Source: Pirellulaceae bacterium (GTDB taxonomy: Bacteria > Planctomycetota > Planctomycetia > Pirellulales > Pirellulaceae). From it: a stretch of DNA of 64,000 nucleotides. The position numbers and the translations under genes were made by a program. Positions 48,372-56,785 of this stretch are shown piece after piece; the first letter of the stretch is position 1; each line of letters opens with the position of its first letter. Location: positions 62,001-126,000 of the forward strand of contig JAHDXO010000013.1 of the NCBI GenBank assembly GCA_023382975.1, read 5' to 3'. A model generated the notes under the pieces. The model ran no database searches. It saw nothing but the letters and a program-made list of their open reading frames with translations, and was not told the origin of the DNA.

Positions 48372-51300
48372 CTACTCCGATCCGTTCCCTGGGCGCTCTT
48401 CCCCAAGGACAACCATTTTCACCGACTTCGGTGCGAAGGGTTCGATCGCGATGGTGTTCGCTCCGTGCCGGAGATGCCGGGTCACGTCCAACCGGAACGG
48501 CTTTCCGATGAATCCGCCGGCGTACCGGCCGTTGACGGTCACGCGCGCCGCGGCTTCCGGCGCGAGTTCATCCAGTTCGAGGAAGGCCCGTGCCGAGTCG
48601 AGATCGACACTGTCCGGTACGCTGCAAGTTCCAGAAAACGGATTGGCCGCAACGGGACTTTCCTGCCCTTCGCCAAGACGACCCCACGGACCTTCACCAT
48701 ACCGGGCAACCGGCTTTGCGGCCGCCCAATCGCGATCGTCCAGCGAGGCCGTTTCCCAGCCTGGCTGTTCCTCGTTGGCAGTCCTCCAACTGCTGTCTAC
48801 CGTTGCGGAAACCATTTCGCCGTTCTCGAATTCCACGGACAGTCGGCCGAGGATTCCGGCCGGGTTAGGCGCGTCGCCCCCGTTGACCGCCGAGATCGCC
48901 ACCAAGTTATCGCCCGGCTTGAGGTGCGGAGCAACGTCGATCTTCTTCCACCTTCGCCAATTGTCGATGTCCCCGGCGCTCTTGCCGGCCGCGTTTCCGT
49001 TAACGTACAGGGTGAAGAAGTTGTCCGCCGTCAAGGTGAACACGGCGCTGCGTATCTTGGCGCCTTCTGGCAAGGTCAGTCTCTTTCGGAAATACCGAGT
49101 GGCTGCGGGTGGATTCGTGCCTTCGGGATACCACACCCACGAACTGTTGCTCAGCCAATCACGATCGTCATTCGCCGTTGGCTTGGTCGGCGCCGACGGC
49201 GTATCGCCCGTCACCGCGATCGGCGTCCCCGAACCGGCAAGTCCGCTCTCGATCCTCGCCGGCAGGTCGCGCCGCTCCGGGTTGAATACGAGCAAAACGC
49301 TTTCCATCGGTTCGAGGCGCAGGGCAAACTCAACGCTCTTGTCCGTGCGTTGGAAAGCCACCGACGAGATCTCGTTTCGCATGGCGTCCCAGATCTCGGG
49401 GAACCCGTCGGCGGTGACCTTCAAGCGAAACATCTTGGCGCCGTTTTCGTGGTCCTGGTTGCAGATGAGGAAGACATCGTTGCCGTCCTTGACCCGGTGC
49501 AAGACATGCAGCCAGTTGTGGGTCTCGCCTTCGAGGACCTCGACGATGGGCGGAATGCCTGCATCCCCGTGAAGGGCTGCGGAGATCTCGCCGACGTCCG
49601 GTTTCTCCGGCAGGAAATACGACCGGCCCCCGGCAGCGTTGGTTCGGCAGGCGGTCGTGCCGGGCTGGGGAGTGGTTCCCCAAATCGCGTCGCAAAGTTC
49701 CGCGATCTCCGCGGAGGACCGACCGATGGTACCCGAAACCGACGGCAAGTGGCCGTAGCCGACCACCACGCCGCCCTGGTCGAAGAAGGCCTTGGCCTTG
49801 GCCAGCGTGGCGTGGGGAATCACATCGGTCGGGGGCACAATCAGAACTTGGTAGCGTTCCTGGAGAAGTTGAATGTCGCTTCCGTCCACTGCCGCATCAC
49901 GCTCGAACGCTTCGAACGGCAGCCAATCGCAATCGTACCGAGCGTCCTGAAGCACGCTGGTCATGTCTTCGGGCGTCACGTACTTGCCCACTCGCCGGGC
50001 ATTGCCGCTGAACAGGATGGCGACGGGGCAGACGTGGTGGCCGCCGGTCAGCCAAAGGCTCAATCGGCTCGTGTAATCGGCCCAGACGCGGTAGAGCGGC
50101 CAGCGCGGTTCGCGGCCGTCGTTGTAGAAATACGGCGGGTAGTCGCGGTCGTTCGGAGCCTTGGGGTTGAAGGAATGCGGGATCATGAAATTGATGCCGC
50201 GGACCTGGTGCTGATCGGTCAGCCACTTCATCTCGGGATAGGTGAGAACCTGGTTGTAGCCGCCGAAGATTTCGCACATGGCAACGTCGTCCTTCTTGCC
50301 GTAAACGTGCGAGATGGAACTGCCGAGCTTGGGAGTCTGGTAAATGCTGTGCGGGCGCTGGCCGGGATACATCTGCTGACACACCAAATCGATTCCGCCC
50401 ATGTCGCTGTATTTTTGCAGCCGCATCATGTCGCCGGCACAGAAGTCGGGACGAAGATAGAGGTATCCGTGTTCCATGAAATGGCCGATGGACTGGACGT
50501 CGTGTTCCCGGCACCAGCGGCTCATGCCGCCGTACATCACGCGGCCCCAGGCTTCGGCCAAAGCCTCCATGTACTGATAGCGGGCGGCAACATCGTCGTC
50601 GCCCGCCAGTTTGAACTTGTAGGCCACGTAGGCTCTCTTCCAGTCGACGCCCCATTCTTCCAACACGACGTTCAGCTCGGTTCCCCAGTCGCCCTTCGTC
50701 TCCGGCTCGTCGTAGAAGAAGCCGGGGATGGTCTTGCCGAAGCCCTCTTGGAAGCGGTCGTAATGCGGCTGGTAGACCTGCTGGATGAACCAATCGGTGC
50801 AATCCCGGCTCGCTCCGTCGACGCTCAGTTCCTTGCCGCCGCTCTGGCCCAGTCCGGGCGCCTGCTCGTGCGTGAACTTGATGACGCGCCAATTGCCGGC
50901 GGGCGTCTGCCATGCGAGTTTGCCCGCCTTGATGAAGGGCACAAGGTCCAGCAGGCTCTCGCCCTCGATCTGCCCGGCCGTGTTCAGTCGCCCGGCGACC
51001 GTCGCGATGTATCGCTCGCCGCCGTAACCTTCGCCCTCGAACCGGCTCGGTCCGGTGACGTCCACCGCCTCGGCCACAAGCGTCTTGGCCGCATAGCGCG
51101 GCGGGACGGTTCCTCCGATCGACTGACTGGGCCACCACCGCTCGTCGAAGATCCACATCTTCAGATCGAGTCGCTTGGCCTGCTGCAAGCAGATATCGAG
51201 ATCCTCGTACCAACGCGGCCCGAGCCAGTCGCTGTGCGGGCGCGATTCGGCCGTGAAGCAACCGTTGCCCCCCTCGGCGACCTTTTCGAGGTAGCTTTCC

Positions 51301-51473
51301 AGTCGCTGCTTGGTCTCATTCGCGTCGCCGTGCAGCCAGAACAGCGGACCGGTCAGGCGCCGTGCCTCGACCGGCAATTCGCGAAATTGCGTCTCCAATG
51401 TTTCGAGTTCCGCGGCCTGAGCGACGGCGAGCCCAGCGAGTACGCAGGCGAGAGTCAGAAGTACCTTCTTCAT
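48372..51473 (-). CDS. Secreted GH106-like glycoside hydrolase
   Basis: A 1033-residue exported enzyme with a signal peptide (residues 1-20). It resembles alpha-L-rhamnosidase-type family GH106 proteins: an N-terminal catalytic barrel region (about 35-560, with GPLFWLHGDANETKQRLE, FFYDEPETKGDWG, VAMCEIFGGYNQ and MIPHSFNPKAP), a Rossmann-like glutamine-amidotransferase segment and two C-terminal galactose-binding-like beta-sandwiches (about 740-1020). AGGAGG at 51481-51486 fixes the start. It is the third gene of a minus-strand operon, 24 bp after the GH106 gene. Catalytic acids are probably the Glu residues in the DEPE and CEIFGG segments, but this is not proven. Confidence 0.78.
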   Translation of the reverse strand: MKKVLLTLACVLAGLAVAQAAELETLETQFRELPVEARRLTGPLFWLHGDANETKQRLESYLEKVAEGGNGCFTAESRPHSDWLGPRWYEDLDICLQQAKRLDLKMWIFDERWWPSQSIGGTVPPRYAAKTLVAEAVDVTGPSRFEGEGYGGERYIATVAGRLNTAGQIEGESLLDLVPFIKAGKLAWQTPAGNWRVIKFTHEQAPGLGQSGGKELSVDGASRDCTDWFIQQVYQPHYDRFQEGFGKTIPGFFYDEPETKGDWGTELNVVLEEWGVDWKRAYVAYKFKLAGDDDVAARYQYMEALAEAWGRVMYGGMSRWCREHDVQSIGHFMEHGYLYLRPDFCAGDMMRLQKYSDMGGIDLVCQQMYPGQRPHSIYQTPKLGSSISHVYGKKDDVAMCEIFGGYNQVLTYPEMKWLTDQHQVRGINFMIPHSFNPKAPNDRDYPPYFYNDGREPRWPLYRVWADYTSRLSLWLTGGHHVCPVAILFSGNARRVGKYVTPEDMTSVLQDARYDCDWLPFEAFERDAAVDGSDIQLLQERYQVLIVPPTDVIPHATLAKAKAFFDQGGVVVGYGHLPSVSGTIGRSSAEIAELCDAIWGTTPQPGTTACRTNAAGGRSYFLPEKPDVGEISAALHGDAGIPPIVEVLEGETHNWLHVLHRVKDGNDVFLICNQDHENGAKMFRLKVTADGFPEIWDAMRNEISSVAFQRTDKSVEFALRLEPMESVLLVFNPERRDLPARIESGLAGSGTPIAVTGDTPSAPTKPTANDDRDWLSNSSWVWYPEGTNPPAATRYFRKRLTLPEGAKIRSAVFTLTADNFFTLYVNGNAAGKSAGDIDNWRRWKKIDVAPHLKPGDNLVAISAVNGGDAPNPAGILGRLSVEFENGEMVSATVDSSWRTANEEQPGWETASLDDRDWAAAKPVARYGEGPWGRLGEGQESPVAANPFSGTCSVPDSVDLDSARAFLELDELAPEAAARVTVNGRYAGGFIGKPFRLDVTRHLRHGANTIAIEPFAPKSVKMVVLGEERPGNGSE

Positions 51474-51497
51474 GGAATTGCCTCCTGTTGACGATGG

Positions 51498-54400
51498 TCA
51501 TCTTGCGTCGATTATCCGTACGCTTCCGGGCGTTTTCAACGTGACCGGCCCGAGCAGGCCGGACGGTCTCAATGCGCCGTCCAGCGGAGGACGAATCGCC
51601 GCCCGGGTCAAACGTTCCTGCTGCGGCCGGGAAGCATCTCCGGTCAGGCGGTTGGTCCAGAGGTTGGCCACCTTGATCTCCAACAGGTTTCCCTGTTGCT
51701 GGAGATGGCCCGAAAGATCGATCCGCCACGGCGCACACCAGACCGTGCCCAGTCTCGTGCCGTTCAGGGTCACTTCGGCCAGTTCATGAACCGTTCCCAG
51801 GTCCAGGTGGATTTCCATTGCCGCTCCGGCCGGAAGGTCGAAGGACTTGCGATACGTGGCGATGCCGGAGTAGTGCTTAATTCCCTCCTCAGACCGCTGG
51901 CTCCAGTCCTGCAGCGACGGGAAGGTGACGCTTGCGGGGCCGCCCCAGCGGGGATCGAACGCGACTTCCCACGGCCCGTCCAAAGTGGCGATCGCCGTGA
52001 ATGCCGGGAAGTTGATCCCGGGGGTTCCCGTCTTGTTCGATTCCTCACGCGGGAAGATCACGAAGAAGCTCTGATGCGGAGCCAGCTCGAGCGGAACCAA
52101 GGTCGTCTCTTCCCGATGCGCGAAGTGCGGCAGCGTGCGGACGGTTCCGGTGACCGCATCCCACAACCTCGGCGTTGCCTGACGGATGCGAAACGTACAG
52201 GCAGCGGCGACCGGCTCAGCCGTGGTGTTCGCAACGAAGTAGATATCCTCTCGGGCTGTACGGCGATGGGTATAGCGGAGCGGGGCGTCGGCTAGAAAAT
52301 CCTCCGGTACGCCCATGTCCGCGAGCACGGCCGCGGTGGATGCATAGTCGGGATAGAGCGACGGAGCCATCGGCGCGGATGCCCGCAGATTCCAGGGCGA
52401 CATGGTTCCGGATCCCAGTTCCCCGGCGGCGGACCAGTCGGTGCCGTTGCGGCTGGCGCTCCACGTGTTGTCCGATCCGATCACGCGGCTGGTCCCGTCC
52501 GTGAAATGCAGACGCATCGCCGCGAGGAAGCCGGCCGGGTTTCGCTCGCTGGACGGGGAATTCTCGGCCAGCACCTCGACGGTGTTCTGGCCATTGTGCA
52601 GTCTCGGCAGCAACTCGGCCCGGTCGATCTGCTGCCAGTTGTCGCTCGAAAAGACCGGCTTCCCGTTGACCTTCAGCGAGAGCGTGTTGTCGGCGGTGGC
52701 TTCGATGATCGCGCTGCTCAGCAGCCGGGTATCGGGAATGTCCAACGTGTAGCGGAAGTGGACGTTCCCCGCCGCGGCATCGTGGGCCGGGTTTCCCTCG
52801 TCCAGCCAAATCCATTTTCCCGCGTCAGGAAGGAGCGGCGGGGCGACGTTGCCGACCCCCGCGGCGGAATCCCAAATCACTCGCCCCTTGCCCAGTTGCC
52901 GCTCCGACGAGCCTGGCTTGCCCCACAGCTTGTCCGCCAGTTCCCGCACCTGGAGATCGCATTGCGGGTAGCCGCGCAAGCTGGGTGACGCCACCGGCGG
53001 CGCGCCGTAGACAACCGCGCCATCCTCGACAAGCTGGATGATCTTCTCGAGCAGCGCGGGCGTCATGGTTTTCCAGCGCGGCAAGACGAGCAGCCGATAC
53101 GACGTACCACCGGGAAAGGCAATCTGCCCGTCCCGGACCTCGGCCCGGCTGATCAGGATGCGCGGGGAGCAGCCGTCGAAGCTGTACCCCCTCTTGTCCG
53201 GTAACCTCGTCTCGGCGGCTTTCAGCGCGCTGGCGGGGGGCTGAAAGACTTGCGGCACACCTTCGGGAGTGAGGTAGAGAATGTCGGCGACCGTCACGCC
53301 CTGCTGCAACAGGTGCGAGCACCTCGCTATGTACTCGTGGTAATCTCGCACCAGCGGCCAGAAGGTCTGCTTGCGGTTCCAGAACACGCCGTAGGGGCCG
53401 AATGTCGCCCCGGGGGCATCCTCGTCGGGTTGATGGGCGTAACCGTGAATCGAGAACTTGTTGATTCCCACGGCGAAAGCCCAGTTGGTCTGATTCTTGA
53501 GCACCCACGGCGTACGTTCCCAGTTGCCGCGGCCTGAGGTGAATGCTTCCGCCAGAACGACGGGCCTGCCCATCGTGTGCGCAACCGAGGCGGCCTCGAT
53601 GCAACTCCACCCGGATTGGAAATGGTCGAACCAGAACTCGCCGGCCGGAAAGTCGGCGTACGAGCCGAGATCGAGGTCGCCGGCCGGATTCATGTCGTAT
53701 GATTCGATCATCAGTCGCAGCCCACGCTCGTGACACAGCTTCTTCAACTCTGCCGCGTGGTTTTCAAGCAGCAGTTCCTGGCACACCTTGCGGACATCCC
53801 AGAGGAAACGCTCGGTCTGCTCGCGGGAACCGACCACGCAACCGGTGTACGTCGTGAAGTACAGCCACGGGTCGTAGCCGCATCGCTTCGTAAACTCCTC
53901 GCGGAAACCGGGCGTCCAGTTCTGGCTGCTCATCTCCCAACTGTCGGCGTCGAGAGCCACGAAGCCGACCTTGCGGTCGAGCGGACGTGGCCCGATCGCC
54001 GCGAGCAGCGGGTCGAAATAAGCCTGGAAATGCGCCGCAATCGCTTCCTTGCTGAACTTATCGGACTCCAGGCCGAGCCCGGCCTCGGGCGCCGGGCGTG
54101 TGTTGGCGCCCGTGGAGCGTACGCCGAGCCGAACGATCGTCCACTCGCCCGGCGGGACATCCCAGCTCAGTCGGCCGTCAGCCTGCAAGCCGGCGGTCAA
54201 GTCGATGATGGCTTGGGGGTCAATGACCTGCGCCGCGGTAGCAGGGGGGAAACTGGCCGGTGACGGCAGATAGGGCCGCACGCCCGGCATCGAGGTAAAC
54301 GGGTTGCGAATATGCAGGGCTTTCTCCTGAATGTCGTCGATGACCGGTTCGCAACGCGGGAAAGCAAACACGGCGACGTCCTCGTAGAACTCGTCGATCG

Positions 54401-54944
54401 CTTTCTGCATCTGCGGCGTCTGGTTACGGTGATACTTGGAAACGCGCGGCTGCGGCAGCGGCAACACCTCGTCGAACTTCGCCGGCCCCGTCGTGTTGAC
54501 GGTCGCCGGGACGAGGTGCTGCATGGATTGCTCGGCGCGGATCCAGGGACCGCCCGTGCCGGACCAGCCGGGCCCCGTGATGGCGGCGAACTCCAGACCC
54601 AGACGCTCGCATTCATGGACCGAATGGACGAACTGTTGGCGCCACTGTTGGCCGAGAAACGGCGAGGCATTGGAAATCTGCCCAACACTGCAATCCATCC
54701 GCAGCACACCACCGATACCGGCCTTCTTCATCGCTTCCAGGTCGGCGCTGACGCTTTCCAGGCGGTAGTCTCCGCTTTGCGTCCAGTAGACCCAGGGCCG
54801 AGCCGCGTCGGGAGGATTGAAAAAGCCTTCTTCAAGGTCGGCAGCAGGGGCGACATTCAGCGCAACGCCGAGAATGAAGATCGTCGTCAGAAGTCCGGCT
54901 TTCGTAGCAACCTCGGTTCGGTGGTTCTGTTCGTCGTGGTGCAT
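51498..54944 (-). CDS. GH106 alpha-L-rhamnosidase-like protein
   Basis: A 1148-residue secreted enzyme. After a hydrophobic signal (about residues 15-35) comes a GH106 catalytic part with GDYRLESVSADLEAMKKAGIGGVL, SDKFSKEAIAAHFQAYFDPLL, SWEMSSQNWTPGF, ESYDMNPAGDLDLGSYADF and VVLAEAFTSGRGNWE; the last contains a plausible catalytic Glu. Several beta-sandwich domains follow, including a C-terminal galactose-binding-like domain (about 985-1120). It lies 64 bp after the sulfatase gene and 24 bp before the GH106-like gene. Likely substrate: rhamnose-containing, possibly sulfated, polysaccharide such as ulvan-type or other algal glycans; this is an inference from operon content. Confidence 0.83.
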   Translation of the reverse strand: MHHDEQNHRTEVATKAGLLTTIFILGVALNVAPAADLEEGFFNPPDAARPWVYWTQSGDYRLESVSADLEAMKKAGIGGVLRMDCSVGQISNASPFLGQQWRQQFVHSVHECERLGLEFAAITGPGWSGTGGPWIRAEQSMQHLVPATVNTTGPAKFDEVLPLPQPRVSKYHRNQTPQMQKAIDEFYEDVAVFAFPRCEPVIDDIQEKALHIRNPFTSMPGVRPYLPSPASFPPATAAQVIDPQAIIDLTAGLQADGRLSWDVPPGEWTIVRLGVRSTGANTRPAPEAGLGLESDKFSKEAIAAHFQAYFDPLLAAIGPRPLDRKVGFVALDADSWEMSSQNWTPGFREEFTKRCGYDPWLYFTTYTGCVVGSREQTERFLWDVRKVCQELLLENHAAELKKLCHERGLRLMIESYDMNPAGDLDLGSYADFPAGEFWFDHFQSGWSCIEAASVAHTMGRPVVLAEAFTSGRGNWERTPWVLKNQTNWAFAVGINKFSIHGYAHQPDEDAPGATFGPYGVFWNRKQTFWPLVRDYHEYIARCSHLLQQGVTVADILYLTPEGVPQVFQPPASALKAAETRLPDKRGYSFDGCSPRILISRAEVRDGQIAFPGGTSYRLLVLPRWKTMTPALLEKIIQLVEDGAVVYGAPPVASPSLRGYPQCDLQVRELADKLWGKPGSSERQLGKGRVIWDSAAGVGNVAPPLLPDAGKWIWLDEGNPAHDAAAGNVHFRYTLDIPDTRLLSSAIIEATADNTLSLKVNGKPVFSSDNWQQIDRAELLPRLHNGQNTVEVLAENSPSSERNPAGFLAAMRLHFTDGTSRVIGSDNTWSASRNGTDWSAAGELGSGTMSPWNLRASAPMAPSLYPDYASTAAVLADMGVPEDFLADAPLRYTHRRTAREDIYFVANTTAEPVAAACTFRIRQATPRLWDAVTGTVRTLPHFAHREETTLVPLELAPHQSFFVIFPREESNKTGTPGINFPAFTAIATLDGPWEVAFDPRWGGPASVTFPSLQDWSQRSEEGIKHYSGIATYRKSFDLPAGAAMEIHLDLGTVHELAEVTLNGTRLGTVWCAPWRIDLSGHLQQQGNLLEIKVANLWTNRLTGDASRPQQERLTRAAIRPPLDGALRPSGLLGPVTLKTPGSVRIIDAR

Positions 54945-55008
54945 CTTGCGTGTCCTACTTCGATTTCGCTAGTGCCTAACGCGTGTCATTGGAATCTTGG
55001 CGAGGCTT

Positions 55009-56349
55009 TCAGTTGTCAGTCCGCCAGGATTGGAGTTTCGAGCGGAGCTGCTGGACGATCTCCGGTCGCTCGTCGGCCAGATTCTTCCGTTCGTGAGGAT
55101 CGTCGGCCAGGTTGTACAGACGCACGGGTTCATGGTCCCATTGATGCACCTTGACGTAATTGGTTGTATCCCTGCCGTGATGGCGGACCAGCAGCTTCCA
55201 GTCCCCGTCAACGCACCATTCGTACTGCAGCGTATCGTCCGGATCGCCCACGGTCATGTTGTGGATCGAATGCATCGTACCAAAGATCGTCGTGCGACGG
55301 GTCCGGGCATCGCCGTTCAGCAGATCGATACCGGGCAGGCCGGCGGGCGCGGCGACGCCGCAAGCCTTGGCGATGGTTGGAAACAGATCGATGCTTTGAG
55401 CCAAGTCCGAGGCATACTGGGGTTCCAGATGGCCCGGCCACGAGACCATGATCGGGGTGCGGACTCCGCCCTCGAACGGCGAACCCTTGGATCGCAGCGC
55501 GTATCCAGCCCACTGGTTCTGATTCGGGTCGTCCGCGTTCGTCGAGCAGGCCGACCATCCATTATCGCAGAGGTAGACGATCATGGTGTCTTCGCTGAGC
55601 CCGCGCAGATCCAGATGATTGAGCAACTGTCCGCACGTTTCATCGAACCACTCGCACATCGCATAATATTTCGCGACATCCATCGCCCGTCCGTCCTTGA
55701 CATACTTGTTCAGCAGTCGCTTCGGCGGGTTGTGCGGCGCGTGCGGCAGGAACGGCGCGTACCAGACGAAGAACGGCCTGTTCCGCTCGACCGCGTGATC
55801 GATGAAATCGGTCACCGGCTTCATCCCGTTGCGCCCGATGACCAGGCCCGCGTCGCCATGGCGTCCGCCCCGGTTCGGATCCCCGTGCGTCATGCCGTGC
55901 GTGAATCCGCCGTCTGCGTAGGAACCCTCCCACCATTTGCCCGACTGGAACGCCAAATAGCCCGCCTCGACGAGCGTCTTGATCAGACTTGCCTGGGTAT
56001 GGAAACGCGCGCGTACGGCTACATCGAGCTGCGCCCGGTTGTTGTTCCCGTCGACATCATTGCCAGTCACCCCGTGCTGATGCGGATAAAGGCCCGTCAC
56101 GATCGACGCCAGCGATGGCCGGCACAGCGGAGATGTCACATAGCCCCGCGGCAACAACAGGCTGCGCCGCGACAGCTTGTCGAGATTGGGCGTCGCAATC
56201 ACGTCGTGGCCCATGAACCCGTAGTCCGGCCAGCCCTGATCGTCGCTCAGGATCAGCACGACGTTGGGCCGCTCGGCGGCACTCGCACACTCGACGGCGA
56301 ATAACATCGCAGCCGTCATTGTCATGATGGAGACGATTGTTTTGGGCAT
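55009..56349 (-). CDS. Secreted sulfatase (type I family)
   Basis: A 446-residue sulfatase with a signal peptide (residues 1-25) and the alkaline-phosphatase-like fold. Metal ligands begin with Asp36-Asp37 in LILSDDQGW. The activation motif is C76-R-P-S-L80, followed by TG at 85-86. The canonical motif is C-x-P-x-R, so the last Arg is replaced by Leu. Cys76 can still be converted to formylglycine in principle. It is the first gene of a minus-strand operon with two GH106-type genes, which suggests joint breakdown of a sulfated, rhamnose-containing glycan. No dedicated formylglycine-generating enzyme gene is next to it. Confidence 0.9.
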   Translation of the reverse strand: MPKTIVSIMTMTAAMLFAVECASAAERPNVVLILSDDQGWPDYGFMGHDVIATPNLDKLSRRSLLLPRGYVTSPLCRPSLASIVTGLYPHQHGVTGNDVDGNNNRAQLDVAVRARFHTQASLIKTLVEAGYLAFQSGKWWEGSYADGGFTHGMTHGDPNRGGRHGDAGLVIGRNGMKPVTDFIDHAVERNRPFFVWYAPFLPHAPHNPPKRLLNKYVKDGRAMDVAKYYAMCEWFDETCGQLLNHLDLRGLSEDTMIVYLCDNGWSACSTNADDPNQNQWAGYALRSKGSPFEGGVRTPIMVSWPGHLEPQYASDLAQSIDLFPTIAKACGVAAPAGLPGIDLLNGDARTRRTTIFGTMHSIHNMTVGDPDDTLQYEWCVDGDWKLLVRHHGRDTTNYVKVHQWDHEPVRLYNLADDPHERKNLADERPEIVQQLRSKLQSWRTDN

Positions 56350-56515
56350 GATGTCACTCCGCCAAGTAATTGCCATAGCCGATGACTCCGGTTGAGACGA
56401 TACTTCCTGACGCGCCGAACGCTGACGGCCGCAATCCCCATATCATATCCCCAAGGAACGTCCCGGTCGAAACGGTTGGCGGCATTTTGAAGTGGACCCC
56501 CGGAAACTGGAGCCG

Positions 56516-56587
56516 GGCGGATTCGTTCCTGACGAAAGCCCAGCCCGACGCGATCTTCCAGTCTCGGCAAATGATCTTGCAGGTTGC
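56516..56587. repeat. Dispersed direct repeat, right copy
   Basis: Right-hand partner of the repeat at 48248-48319 (59 of 72 identical, same orientation). It lies in the 436-bp gap between the divergent sulfatase and HzsA-related genes. Otherwise this gap holds only the 28-bp tandem repeats and no supported gene. Confidence 0.8.
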
Positions 56588-56635
56588 GGCGGGGTGGTTT
56601 AGGCTGGTGGCGAAGTTGGGGTGTGCGCTCCGAGA

Positions 56636-56747
56636 ACATGTGGAAGCACCCACTCCAAGAAAGACACGCGGAAGCGTACACTCCAGCGAAGACACGCTGA
56701 AACGTGAACTCCGACGAGGACACGCGGAAGCGTACACTCCAGCAGAG
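56636..56747. repeat. Four tandem 28-bp repeats
   Basis: Four contiguous 28-bp units (56636-56663, 56664-56691, 56692-56719, 56720-56747) share the core ACACGCGGAAGCGT followed by ACTCCAGC; the first and third are more diverged. There are no spacers, so this is not a CRISPR array. The same core forms the inverted pair at 28632-28690. It ends 38 bp before the HzsA-related start codon. Confidence 0.9.
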
Positions 56748-56785
56748 AAATCCCGCCCGTTGATTTGCCCTCCCCGGAGACGATC

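Noticed and set aside
56636..56747. Tandem repeats considered as a CRISPR array
   Set aside because: Units are contiguous without unique spacers and no cas gene is nearby.
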